From: Adhaeribacter radiodurans
GTDB taxonomy: Bacteria; Bacteroidota; Bacteroidia; Cytophagales; Hymenobacteraceae
Length of the DNA stretch: 64,000 bases
Direction: 5' to 3'
Assembly: GCF_014075995.1 (NCBI RefSeq)
Contig: NZ_CP055153.1
Location: 6,324,001-6,388,000, forward strand
Position numbers and translations under genes: made by a program. Below the pieces are notes generated by a model that saw nothing but the letters and a program-made list of their open reading frames with translations, did no database searches and had not been told where the DNA came from. Of the stretch, positions 29,153-37,310 are shown piece after piece. The stretch's first letter is position 1. Every line of letters starts with the position of its first letter.

Positions 29153-29665
29153 ATGAAACATTGGGTTTGCTCGTTGGCTATTTACTTGCTTCTGCTTTAC
29201 AGCGGAGGAAGCTATATTTTGGCCCAACCCTTGTTAAATAGTAAATCTTTACTCGTAAGTAACCAAACCAGCATTACCATAGCTGATGTTATAGCACTAT
29301 CCAGCGAGCGCCCTATTTTACTAGAATTAACTTTTCAATCGGGTGTTTTAACTCCTTTATCCGAGAACAACCTTTATACTTTTTTTGCCCCTACCGAAGA
29401 GGCTCTACAAGAGTTGCAGTACGAAAATGCGCAAAAGCTTAGAGCCATTTTGTTGCACCATATTGTGCCTGGCAGGTATAAGTTAGCAGATCTAAAAGAT
29501 GGTATAAAGTTACTCACCTTAGCTGGGGATAGTCTTACTATTTTTAGGAAAAAAAGAGAAGTTTTAGTGGATAGCATACCAGTTGTTAGTCGTGATAATG
29601 AAATAGCCAAGAACGGAATTATTTATACTATCAGTGATATTCTGCACCCTAATAACTTAGAATAA
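29153..29665 (+). CDS. Secreted fasciclin (FAS1) domain protein
   Basis: 170 aa: a signal peptide (cut around AQP at 25-26) followed by a single FAS1 domain. The two FAS1 signatures are visible: H1 YTFFAPTEEAL (about 74-84) and H2 NGIIYTISDIL (about 154-164). FAS1 domains mediate adhesion or protein-protein contacts. The gene stands alone, convergent with the DUF4249 lipoprotein gene, and its stop codon lies inside a long bidirectional hairpin. Confidence 0.9.
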   Translation: MKHWVCSLAIYLLLLYSGGSYILAQPLLNSKSLLVSNQTSITIADVIALSSERPILLELTFQSGVLTPLSENNLYTFFAPTEEALQELQYENAQKLRAILLHHIVPGRYKLADLKDGIKLLTLAGDSLTIFRKKREVLVDSIPVVSRDNEIAKNGIIYTISDILHPNNLE

Positions 29666-29746
29666 ATAGTAAACACATAATACATAAAAAGTGCCAGCTA
29701 ACCACTTAGTTGGCGCTTTTTATGTATTACCTGTTTACTATTTATT
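29661..29746. terminator. Very long bidirectional hairpin overlapping both convergent stop codons
   Basis: Inner arms 29679-29701 and 29706-29728 pair over 23 bp (two G-T wobbles) around a CCAC loop. After a 3-nt internal loop on each side, outer arms 29661-29675 and 29732-29746 pair perfectly over 15 bp. The stop codons of the fasciclin gene (29663-29665) and the DUF4249 gene (29742-29744) are within the outer arms. Confidence 0.92.
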
Positions 29747-30530
29747 CTACAGTAGAATTTATTACGGTAGCTGCTGAGGCGCCAAAATAACCAATAGCTC
29801 CGTTGCTAATGTTGCTGGGTGCATTAGCAGGTGGCGCATCAAACGGACCGCCGGTGTAATATTGCATGGTACCTAATACCCGCAGAAAATCGTAACCGGG
29901 CCTATCCAGCGAAAGCATTTCTACCCGGAGTTTGTCGCCTTTTTGTAGGGCAATATCAATTTCCGGGTCGCCGTAGTTGCCATCGTATACTTCGTCGTCA
30001 ATTGCTACTATATCGTCTTCCTGCTCTTCGTTTACCCAAATGTTAAAACGGTAATAATCGCCTTTGCCTTTCGGTTCCTGAAAATAAATAGTAGCGTAAT
30101 AACCTTCGTCGGTTTCGGCGTTCTTTTCTTTAAATTTATAAGTAACCGAATCTAGGGTGGTAACTGGTTTCAAGTACGATTGACTGGTATATTCCTGGCC
30201 ATTTACTTTTACCTTCAGGAAATAGATATTACCGATAGTGCCAATTAAATCTTTCGTTTGGTAAATGCCATTTTCTTTTGCTTGCAGTACTTCAGAATTA
30301 CCTTTATCATCGGAGATAGTTACTTCGGCATTGCTAATACCAGGAGTTTGACCGTTTTGCAGATAACCTAAGGTTTTAGATACCCGCACGGTATAAGGCC
30401 CAAGCTGGTTGGTAACTAAGCCTTCAATTACTATTTTCTCGGTGTCTTCGTCGAGTTCGTAATCAATTACCTGCTCGCAACCGGTAAGGGCAAGCATGAA
30501 TAAACTAAGGAATAGAGTTATATTTTTCAT
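29742..30530 (-). CDS. DUF4249 domain lipoprotein
   Basis: 262 aa. The N-terminus MKNITLFLSLFMLALTGCEQVIDYELDED has a lipobox (LTGC) and the start typical of DUF4249 proteins. The rest is beta-rich. DUF4249 proteins in Bacteroidota are usually encoded directly after a TonB-dependent receptor, as here (21 bp after the receptor gene), and probably form the surface lipoprotein partner of that receptor. The ligand is unknown. Confidence 0.9.
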   Translation of the reverse strand: MKNITLFLSLFMLALTGCEQVIDYELDEDTEKIVIEGLVTNQLGPYTVRVSKTLGYLQNGQTPGISNAEVTISDDKGNSEVLQAKENGIYQTKDLIGTIGNIYFLKVKVNGQEYTSQSYLKPVTTLDSVTYKFKEKNAETDEGYYATIYFQEPKGKGDYYRFNIWVNEEQEDDIVAIDDEVYDGNYGDPEIDIALQKGDKLRVEMLSLDRPGYDFLRVLGTMQYYTGGPFDAPPANAPSNISNGAIGYFGASAATVINSTVE

Positions 30531-30551
30531 AGTAAAATTCTTTTGGAATAA

Positions 30552-32897
30552 TTAAAAGTTGAAATTGTAAGTAACCGCCGGAATAATGCCGAACATGTAA
30601 GTTTTCACGGCTTCGGTGCGACCCGGATTGTCTTCGTTTTCGCGGAACGAGATAGAAAAAGCGTTTTTACGGGAATAAGCATTATACAGCGAGAAAGTCC
30701 AGGAACTGGAATAGCGCTTATAATCAGTTTGCGGTTTCTCCAGGGTGGCGGATAAATCCAAGCGGTGGTAGGCTGGCAATCGGTACCCGTTTCGGGAAGA
30801 ATATACTGGGAAAACCTTACCATTGTATTCAAACCTACCTACCGGCATGGTAATGGCTCCGCCGGTATAGTATACCCAGTTGGCGCCTACGTTCCATTTA
30901 GGACTTAGCTGGTAAGTAGTTACTAAATTTACTGAATGGCGTTTGTCGTAGCGTACCGGGTACTTATTCCCATTATTTATACCGGGTACGGTACGGTCGG
31001 TTTTAGCTAAGGTATAGCTTAGCCAGCCGGTTAAAGCACCTTTTTGTTTGCGCACAAAAAACTCAGCTCCGTACGATTTGCCTTGGCCGCGCAGCAACAC
31101 GGTATCAATTCGGTTGTTCAAAAAAATCTCAGCATTATCTTTATAATCAATCTGGTTGTACATTTTTTTATAATATACTTCTACCGAGGTCTCAAACATG
31201 TTATCGTGTAGGTTGCGGAAATAACCGGCAGCTACCTGGTCGGCGTACTGGGGCTTGGTGTATTGGTTACTGGGCACCCACACATCAAACGGCAACGACG
31301 ACGTAGAATTAGAAAGTAAATGCAAGTACTGGCGGGTACGGTTGTAAGAAGCCTTAATGGAGCTTAGCTCATTTAACTCAAATTTGGCTGAAAAACGAGG
31401 CTCTAAGCCGCCGTAAGACTTAATCTTGTCCAAGGAGCCATATACGGTGCTATCTTCCTTGGTGCGGCCATCTGAGCCGTATTTGTAAACAGTACCTGGG
31501 CCTATGTTGGCAAAGCCTGATAACCGTAAACCATATTCCACGGATAAACGCGGCGATAATGTTTGCTGGTTGCTCAAGTAAAGGGCACCGTCTAAAGCAC
31601 TCGTAGAGTTTAGTTTAATTTCGTTAAAATACGAGTCGGGGCCCGGTACAACTTTACCCGGTAAAAACTTATGATAGGTGCTGGTAAAACCAAATTTAAC
31701 CTGATTGCGCGGGTTAATGTAAAAAGTGTAATCGTTTTTCAGGCTATAATCTTTAATGTGCGAGGTCCAGGTAAATTCCGATGATTTATCTGTGGAACCC
31801 AGAGAATAGTCAAAGTCGCTGAAAATTAGAGTAGTGTTGGAAAACAGCCTATCGTTAAATAAATGGTTCCAGCGCACAGTACCAGTTGCATTGCCCCAGT
31901 TAAACGAAGCCGTTAAGTTTTTAGCTACATCGCGGCCAAAATAGCCCGATACAAACAGCCGGTTATTTTCATTTAGCTTGTAATTGGCTTTCAGGTTAAG
32001 ATCGTAGAAGTATAGTTTGTTGTTTTTTAAAGCTTCGTCGGAGCTTAATTTAAAGAATAAATCAGCGTAAGTCCGGCGTCCGGATACAATAAACGAACCC
32101 TTATCTTTTAAAATAGGAGCTTCTACCGTTAAGCGACTCGAAAGCGTACCAATTCCGCCTGAAATACCTAATTTTTTGGAATTTCCTTCTTTCATCCGGA
32201 TATCGAGCAATGAAGATAAACGGCCGCCGTATTCGGCCGGAATACCGCCTTTGTATAACTGCACATCTTTAATAGCATCGGCGTTAAAAACCGAGAAAAA
32301 GCCCAGTAGATGCGAGGCATTGTACACCGGCGCTTCGTCCAGTTGAATCAGGTTTTGGTCTACACCTCCGCCGCGCACGTAAAATCCCGAAGTTCCTTCG
32401 CCGGCGGTTTGCACTCCGGGCATTAATTGAATCGCTTTAATTACGTCTACTTCACCCATGAGTGCCGGCATTTTTTTTAGTTCGGTTACCTGCATTTTTA
32501 GGGTACTCATTTCCATGGTTTTCACGTTCTCATCTTCTTTGCGGGCTGTAATTTCTACTTCGCGCAGGGCAGTATTATTCTCGGCTAATTCTATATCTAG
32601 TTTTTTACTGGCCGTAAGGGTAACGGATTGGCTGAAAGGCGCAAAACCGAGGTAAGAAAACAAAAGAGTGTAGTTGCCTTTAGGTAAGGTAAGCGAATAA
32701 AAGCCGTATTCGTTGGTAGTTGCTCCTACGCCCGTTAGCTCTTTTACCCCAATGCTGGCGCCAATCAGGCCTTCGCCGGAAGATTTGTTTTTAAGGTAGC
32801 CGCTAAGCGTAATTTTTTCTTGCGCCAAAATGGGCAAGGAAGCTCCTAAACTCACCACTAACGCAGCGAAAAGGAGCCGGAAAATAAAGGTTTTCAT
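30552..32897 (-). CDS. TonB-dependent outer-membrane receptor with N-terminal carboxypeptidase-like domain
   Basis: 781 aa from ATG 32897; the open frame reaches 32966 but only the internal start gives a signal peptide (MKTFIFRLLFAALVVSLGASLPILAQ). A carboxypeptidase-D-regulatory-like domain follows (LSGYLKNKSSGEGLIGASI, about 31-49). Then come the plug (PALMGEVDVIKAIQLMPGVQ, GFYVRGGGVDQNLIQLDEAPVYN) and a beta barrel ending in aromatic FNF. It imports an unknown ligand with TonB energy. The DUF4249 lipoprotein gene is directly downstream and the two probably form one unit. Confidence 0.93.
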   Translation of the reverse strand: MKTFIFRLLFAALVVSLGASLPILAQEKITLSGYLKNKSSGEGLIGASIGVKELTGVGATTNEYGFYSLTLPKGNYTLLFSYLGFAPFSQSVTLTASKKLDIELAENNTALREVEITARKEDENVKTMEMSTLKMQVTELKKMPALMGEVDVIKAIQLMPGVQTAGEGTSGFYVRGGGVDQNLIQLDEAPVYNASHLLGFFSVFNADAIKDVQLYKGGIPAEYGGRLSSLLDIRMKEGNSKKLGISGGIGTLSSRLTVEAPILKDKGSFIVSGRRTYADLFFKLSSDEALKNNKLYFYDLNLKANYKLNENNRLFVSGYFGRDVAKNLTASFNWGNATGTVRWNHLFNDRLFSNTTLIFSDFDYSLGSTDKSSEFTWTSHIKDYSLKNDYTFYINPRNQVKFGFTSTYHKFLPGKVVPGPDSYFNEIKLNSTSALDGALYLSNQQTLSPRLSVEYGLRLSGFANIGPGTVYKYGSDGRTKEDSTVYGSLDKIKSYGGLEPRFSAKFELNELSSIKASYNRTRQYLHLLSNSTSSLPFDVWVPSNQYTKPQYADQVAAGYFRNLHDNMFETSVEVYYKKMYNQIDYKDNAEIFLNNRIDTVLLRGQGKSYGAEFFVRKQKGALTGWLSYTLAKTDRTVPGINNGNKYPVRYDKRHSVNLVTTYQLSPKWNVGANWVYYTGGAITMPVGRFEYNGKVFPVYSSRNGYRLPAYHRLDLSATLEKPQTDYKRYSSSWTFSLYNAYSRKNAFSISFRENEDNPGRTEAVKTYMFGIIPAVTYNFNF

Positions 32898-33317
32898 AGT
32901 TGTAAAAAATAGTGGATGGATTAATTGAGTTTTGAAACTTGGTAATGCTTTGGAATTTGAGCGCAAAGCAAAACATAAATAGAGCCTACTGCAATTAGTT
33001 TCAACAATTTTGCTACTAAAGCACCCAAAAAAGAGGGACGAATTGCGGCTTTATCTTTTGGTATTTGTTATAATTGAGCACCTTTTTTATTTTTAAAAAG
33101 ATTATTAGGATAACTACAGTAACTCAACCACTTACTTAGTACAAGGAAATGCAAGAGCTTACCCTACACTGTTTTTGCGTTTAGTAAATGTTTATTATCA
33201 GCATTTATTAATTTTATTTAGCCCAACTAAAATAATTTGTAGCATTATCCTCAAAGAGGAGGCCAATCTGTAAATAGTTGGTTATGAAGATGAAAACTTT
33301 CACAGTTCCTTTTATTG

Positions 33318-33333
33318 TGTTCGTTAACGAACA
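33318..33333. promoter_or_regulatory. 16-bp palindrome, candidate operator
   Basis: TGTTCGTTAACGAACA is a perfect palindrome, followed 4 bp later by another half-site copy TGTTCG (33337-33342). It lies about 420 bp upstream of the TonB receptor start and about 90 bp from the hairpin that follows the 3D-domain gene. Dyads of this size are typical of dimeric repressors. No regulator gene is next to it. Confidence 0.4.
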
Positions 33334-33421
33334 TAGTGTTCGGGATTGATATAGAAAGAAGAAGCTGCTTTGATGTATGATTTGCCCGAGGAATAGAGGG
33401 TAGTTGGGTATGAACAAAATA

Positions 33422-33463
33422 AAAAGAGCAACCTGTTAGCGTATTCAGCCAGGTTGCTCTTTT
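33422..33463 (-). terminator. Hairpin terminator downstream of the 3D-domain gene
   Basis: AAAAGAGCAACCTG (33422-33435) pairs perfectly with 33450-33463 over 14 bp, around a 14-nt loop. The A-run end becomes the T-run when read on the minus strand, so it suits the gene ending at 33548. The T-rich other side may stop plus-strand transcripts as well. Confidence 0.75.
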
Positions 33464-33547
33464 ATATTTTAATGGGAGGAGAATCCCGATTAAAGTTTAG
33501 TTAGGTGTATCTGAGATATTACTATTATGATGAGATAATAAAGTAGT

Positions 33548-34096
33548 TTATAGCTTCGTAATCTTTACATCATTCCAGCGGCCCATTATATTATCATTTG
33601 GGCCTACTAATATATCAATTCGGTTACGTAAACGTTTTTTCATGGTATCTCTTACTACATATACCCCATCCAGGCGATTGGAAATCCCGCTTACGTGTAC
33701 TTTATCGCCGTAATCTATATGGCCACCCCAGCGGGTAAGTAAATTACGGGATACAGCAATCCATTTGTGTTTTTTAGGATGCTTTTCGTTAATCTCGGAA
33801 CCATCTGCAGTAATGAAAGGGGTAGAATCAGTTTGAGCTACTTCCGGGTAATAAACCGATGCGGTAACTTTTGTAGTTGTTTTTTCTTCAGCGAAAGTTT
33901 CAGGTTTACTTTTTTCTACTTTTTTTAAGGTAGGCTTACGCGTTAATTTAAGTGAGTTAGCTTTACTTAGAAGGCTCTCAAATAGGTGATTGGTAGTGTG
34001 TTGTGGATTTTCTTCCTTTGAATAGGACGCTAAGTGCGGAAATGAGACTAGGGTAATAAATAAGAAGAAAATACCATCGATTTTGTATCTTAACAT
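33548..34096 (-). CDS. Secreted DPBB/3D-like domain protein
   Basis: 182 aa. Hydrophobic N-terminus (about 9-25, a probable signal peptide), a Lys/Thr/Glu-rich linker, then a C-terminal domain starting near 75 (VTASVYYPEVAQTDSTPF). The pattern IAVSRNLLTRWGGHIDYGDKVHVSG followed by GVYVVRDTMKKRLRNRIDILV resembles the double-psi beta-barrel of 3D/RlpA-type proteins. The classical catalytic 3D aspartate triplet is only partly recognisable (RDT, RIDI). A role at the cell wall is possible, but activity is uncertain. Confidence 0.65.
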   Translation of the reverse strand: MLRYKIDGIFFLFITLVSFPHLASYSKEENPQHTTNHLFESLLSKANSLKLTRKPTLKKVEKSKPETFAEEKTTTKVTASVYYPEVAQTDSTPFITADGSEINEKHPKKHKWIAVSRNLLTRWGGHIDYGDKVHVSGISNRLDGVYVVRDTMKKRLRNRIDILVGPNDNIMGRWNDVKITKL

Positions 34097-34444
34097 GTTT
34101 GGACATTTAGTTTGACACTAATTTCATTGGTAGTGTCTCTTAAACGGTCTTTTTTTAAAATTAGTTTATTCCATTTTTTTGTTAAATTTTCTAATTTTAA
34201 TTATATCAAGTTGCCAAAAGGAAGAATAATTATCTCGTCGGAAGGATGATTTTAGCTAAATCAGGTTTATTCAGCTAAATATGTAAGAAGTAAAATGTTT
34301 CACGTGGAGCTTTTTAGCTAAATTGTATTTTCAACTTTGTAGTACTATTTTAAGTAAAAAAATTTGATTTTTTTTCAAAACAGCTACAAGGTTTAGCAGT
34401 AAGTTTTCGGTAATGGATAGAAAACTTACTGCTAAACCTTAAAT
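34097..34444. other. Intergenic region with a degenerate parS-like sequence and a long hairpin
   Basis: 348 bp. It contains TGTTTCACGTGGAGCT at 34296-34311, 13 of 16 identical to parS, and a perfect 21-bp hairpin at 34388-34440. No gene is seen. Confidence 0.5.
34388..34440 (-). terminator. Perfect 21-bp hairpin downstream of the 75-aa gene
   Basis: Arms 34388-34408 and 34420-34440 are exact inverted repeats around an 11-nt loop. On the minus strand it follows the stop of the gene ending at 34445 by only a few bases. There is no immediate T-run after the stem, although A-rich DNA further on would give one, so the function as a terminator is likely but not certain. Confidence 0.6.
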
Positions 34445-34672
34445 CTAAAAGTTATTTTCGGTGTTCGCATCACCATCGTTGGTATCCCGATCTTCAATAT
34501 CCCGTTCATCGGCTTGCCGGTGTTCCTGGTCCCAATTCTCATCTGATTTACTGGCTCCGGTGCCTACCATCGTCCGTTTTACTTTATCATCATCCGAGCC
34601 GGTTAGCTCTCCCGAACGGGTTTGGGTTTGTTCATCGGTAAGTTTATGTTCCTGCGGTTTTTTCTTTTCCAT
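34445..34672 (-). CDS. Small, very hydrophilic hypothetical protein, 75 aa
   Basis: The protein is almost entirely polar and charged (Asp, Glu, Lys, Arg, Gln, Asn, Thr), with no hydrophobic core, and reads like an intrinsically disordered stress-type protein. It has an ATG start and a hairpin just behind its stop, and is next to a YciE/DUF892 gene, a class often linked to stress. I do not recognise a named family. It could still be a chance frame, but its clean boundaries favour a real gene. Confidence 0.55.
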   Translation of the reverse strand: MEKKKPQEHKLTDEQTQTRSGELTGSDDDKVKRTMVGTGASKSDENWDQEHRQADERDIEDRDTNDGDANTENNF

Positions 34673-34810
34673 AATCTTAAAAAATTATATAAATAAGTAA
34701 TTCTATACCGGTTTTACTGCCTTTAAATAGCAAAGGTTGTTTTAGTAACCACGTGTTGTTTCAAAAATAAACTAGTAAATATTTAGTAAGTCCGTTTCAA
34801 ACCCGGTATA

Positions 34811-34848
34811 AAAGAAAAGAACCTGTTTGCGGACAGGTTCTTTTCTTT
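34811..34848 (-). terminator. Rho-independent terminator after the YciE-like gene
   Basis: A perfect 16-bp stem, arms 34811-34826 and 34833-34848 with a 6-nt loop, 16 bp beyond the stop of the gene ending at 34865. The A-rich outer arm supplies the T-run on the minus strand. Confidence 0.9.
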
Positions 34849-34864
34849 GGTAAAGAGGTTTATT

Positions 34865-35356
34865 TTACTCGGCCTTCTGGTTAATGTAGCCTTTAGCCAG
34901 TTTATTCAGTTTTGTATCGGCCGTTTGTTCTTCTTTTAATGTTTCACTTAATAATTGAGCGGCTTCGGCATGGCCTAAACGCTCGGCGTAATGTGCGGCT
35001 GTACCGTAGCCCGAAATTTCGTAATGCTCAATCCGTTGGGTACTGGCAATTAGGCCGGCATCCTTTACTTCAGGTTCCGCATCTTCAGCAATTAATTCCT
35101 GGCCTTCTTCAATTAAACCTTCCATAGCTTTGCATTTCATGCGGCCAGCAGATATGCCTAATAGTTCGCAAACTTTCTCGATGCGATCTTTCTGCACTTT
35201 GGTTTCTTCTAAATGCTGTTCAAATTGTTGTTTTAGTTTCGGGTCGGTGGCTGATTCAGCCATTTTAGGTAATGCCTGAATTAGTTGTTTTTCGGCACTG
35301 TATAAATCCTTTATCTCGTGGTGAAACAGTTCTTCCAGATTTTTTAGCTTAGTCAT
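34865..35356 (-). CDS. YciE/YciF-type ferritin-like protein (DUF892)
   Basis: 163 aa from ATG 35356 (MTKLKNLEELFHHEIKDLYSAEKQL); the open frame continues upstream to 35473 but the family begins here. DUF892 proteins are four-helix ferritin-like bundles. Conserved features include HEIKDLYSAEKQL, HLEET, RIEHYEISGYGTAAHYA and a GxSAGRMKCKAMEGL-like segment (here LGISAGRMKCKAMEGL). Members are commonly induced under osmotic or general stress. The protein is cytoplasmic, without a signal peptide. The upstream region holds no second gene. Confidence 0.9.
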   Translation of the reverse strand: MTKLKNLEELFHHEIKDLYSAEKQLIQALPKMAESATDPKLKQQFEQHLEETKVQKDRIEKVCELLGISAGRMKCKAMEGLIEEGQELIAEDAEPEVKDAGLIASTQRIEHYEISGYGTAAHYAERLGHAEAAQLLSETLKEEQTADTKLNKLAKGYINQKAE

Positions 35357-35713
35357 AGTTTTATTGTTAGTTAGTTTAACATCGGTTTGTTTTGGTTCTG
35401 CTATACGGGTTACTGCCAAAAGTGTTAATCTGTATTCTGGTATTTTAAGCTTAGAGTAATTAGTAAAACGCACTTAACTTTCTAGTTTTTATTATTTTAA
35501 ATATTTAGTTTTTTTACAAAAAAGTATTTTTTATGTTCTCTGATGTTTTAACAGCCGCACGTGCATTCCTGAATAAGTAAGTAACCTGTTGCTGGTATTA
35601 TGTAGATGTTGGTAAAATTTTTAACTTGTTGGGCGCAGATTAAATTTTCAATAAATCATTATTCAGTTTAGAAAGAATTACCTCCAACTATTTCCGGCTA
35701 CTACTCTCCTGAT
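35357..35713. other. Divergent intergenic region between the YciE-like gene and the symporter gene
   Basis: 357 bp, AT-rich. It must contain the promoters of both divergent genes, but I see no clear TTTG/TAnnTTTG pair. Nothing else is recognised. Confidence 0.5.
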
Positions 35714-37138
35714 ATGTTGCTTTTATCAATTAGCATATACTTACTTTTAAACGTACTCATTGGCATTTGGGCAGCTCGCCGGGTAAAAAACACCAGCGAT
35801 TTTCTACTTGCCGGACGACAGTTGCCCTTTTATATTTCTACGGCAGTAGTTTTTGCTACCTGGTTTGGCTCCGAAACAGTTTTAGGGGCTTCGTCGGAGT
35901 TTGCTGAACATGGTTTGCTAGGCGTAATAGAAGATCCGTTTGGTGCGGCGCTTTGCCTGATATTAGTGGGGTTGTTTTTTGCTAAAAAACTTTACCGACT
36001 TAACTTACTTACCTTCGGCGATTTTTACAGGCTCTATTTTAACCGCACCACCGAGTTGGTAGCCTCGTTTTTTCTGGTAATTTCTTATTTTGGGTGGGTA
36101 GCGGCCCAAATGGTAGCCTTAGGCATTATGCTCAATTTAATTTCCGGCCTGTCTGTTACAGTTGGTATTTTGGTGGGCTCTCTGGCGGTAATTATTTATA
36201 CCTATATGGGAGGTATGTGGTCGGTATCCATCACCGATTTTCTGCAAACCATCATGATTATAGGAGGATTAATTTTTGTTACCATAGTTATCGTGCAGAA
36301 AGTACCGCTACCAGAAGTTCTCCAAACCGTACCGGCTCATTTCTTTGATTTCGCACCTACACAATCTTTCTCTGTAACTACCTGGTTAAATTACTTTGCC
36401 CTTTGGATAACTATAGGTTTGGGTTCTATTCCGCAGCAAGATGTGTTTCAACGGGTAATGTCGGCCAAATCGGAAAAAACGGCAGTGTATTCTTCTTTAG
36501 CGGCGGGAGCCTTGTATTTAACCATTGCTTTTTTGCCATTATTGCTGGCCTTGTACGCTAAAGTTTTATATCCTGATTTAATGCGCGGTGACACCCAACT
36601 TTTATTGCCGGGTTTAATTTTACATTCCAGTTCTTTTTGGGTAAAAATGTTGTTCTTCGGGGCTTTAATTTCAGCTATTATTAGCACCGCCAGTGGGGCT
36701 ATACTAGCGCCAGCGGCCATATTAAGCGAGAATATTTTTAGGCCTTATTTTACTTCCATTACCGATAAACAATTATTGTTGTTATCACGGGTTTGTGTAC
36801 TAGTGGTTTCGGTAGTTGGGTTAATAATGGCTTTACTTAAAAGTAATATTTACGAATTAGTTAGTTCCTCATCGGCCTTAAGTTTAGTATCCTTGTTTGT
36901 GCCTTTAGTAGCTGGTTTATATAGTAAAAAACTTTCATCGGAAGCTGCTATTTGTTCCATGGTGGCAGGTATGGTTGTGTGGTTATTGGCTATATGGTTA
37001 GATACTGCTATTAATCCACTTTTATTTGGTTTAGGAGCGAGCATTTTGGGTTGGGAGCTTGGTTTATTCTGGCCAACAAATTCAAGAAATAAGCCGGTAA
37101 TAGCTTCTACTGAAGAGTTTAGTATGCCTAACCGTTAA
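35714..37138 (+). CDS. Sodium:solute symporter family transporter
   Basis: 474 aa, about 13 membrane segments. The SSS family start is visible (NVLIGIWAARRVKNTSDFLLAGRQLP, about 14-39), followed by ATWFGSETVLGASSEF and an YTYMGGMWSVSITDFLQ segment typical of the sodium-binding core. Substrate specificity (for example proline, pantothenate or carboxylates) cannot be told from the sequence. The gene stands alone; YebC follows 172 bp later. Confidence 0.92.
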   Translation: MLLLSISIYLLLNVLIGIWAARRVKNTSDFLLAGRQLPFYISTAVVFATWFGSETVLGASSEFAEHGLLGVIEDPFGAALCLILVGLFFAKKLYRLNLLTFGDFYRLYFNRTTELVASFFLVISYFGWVAAQMVALGIMLNLISGLSVTVGILVGSLAVIIYTYMGGMWSVSITDFLQTIMIIGGLIFVTIVIVQKVPLPEVLQTVPAHFFDFAPTQSFSVTTWLNYFALWITIGLGSIPQQDVFQRVMSAKSEKTAVYSSLAAGALYLTIAFLPLLLALYAKVLYPDLMRGDTQLLLPGLILHSSSFWVKMLFFGALISAIISTASGAILAPAAILSENIFRPYFTSITDKQLLLLSRVCVLVVSVVGLIMALLKSNIYELVSSSSALSLVSLFVPLVAGLYSKKLSSEAAICSMVAGMVVWLLAIWLDTAINPLLFGLGASILGWELGLFWPTNSRNKPVIASTEEFSMPNR

Positions 37139-37310
37139 AAGCAGAACCTGAACATATTTTAGTAAATTTTATAGGGGTGTATGGAAGTTATGAGACGATT
37201 CTTGTAAATTCTAACTTATAACTTACTTGCTCCAATACCCGAAAGAAGTGTAACTTGCTTCTTTTTAGGAAAGAGTTATTAAAACAAAATATAATCAGAT
37301 TTAAGATACT

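Larger units (their letters stand above)
32898..33547. other. Intergenic region upstream of the TonB receptor operon
   Basis: 650 bp. I see no real gene; a 67-codon minus frame at 33214-33417 is not convincing. The region holds a 16-bp palindrome (33318-33333) and a hairpin terminator (33422-33463), which are listed separately. It carries the promoter of the receptor-DUF4249 unit somewhere before 32897, but I cannot place it. Confidence 0.6.

Noticed and set aside
33214-33417. 67-codon minus frame upstream of the TonB receptor region
   Set aside because: Lies over the 16-bp palindrome, has no recognisable motif and shows no sign of a start or ribosome-binding site.
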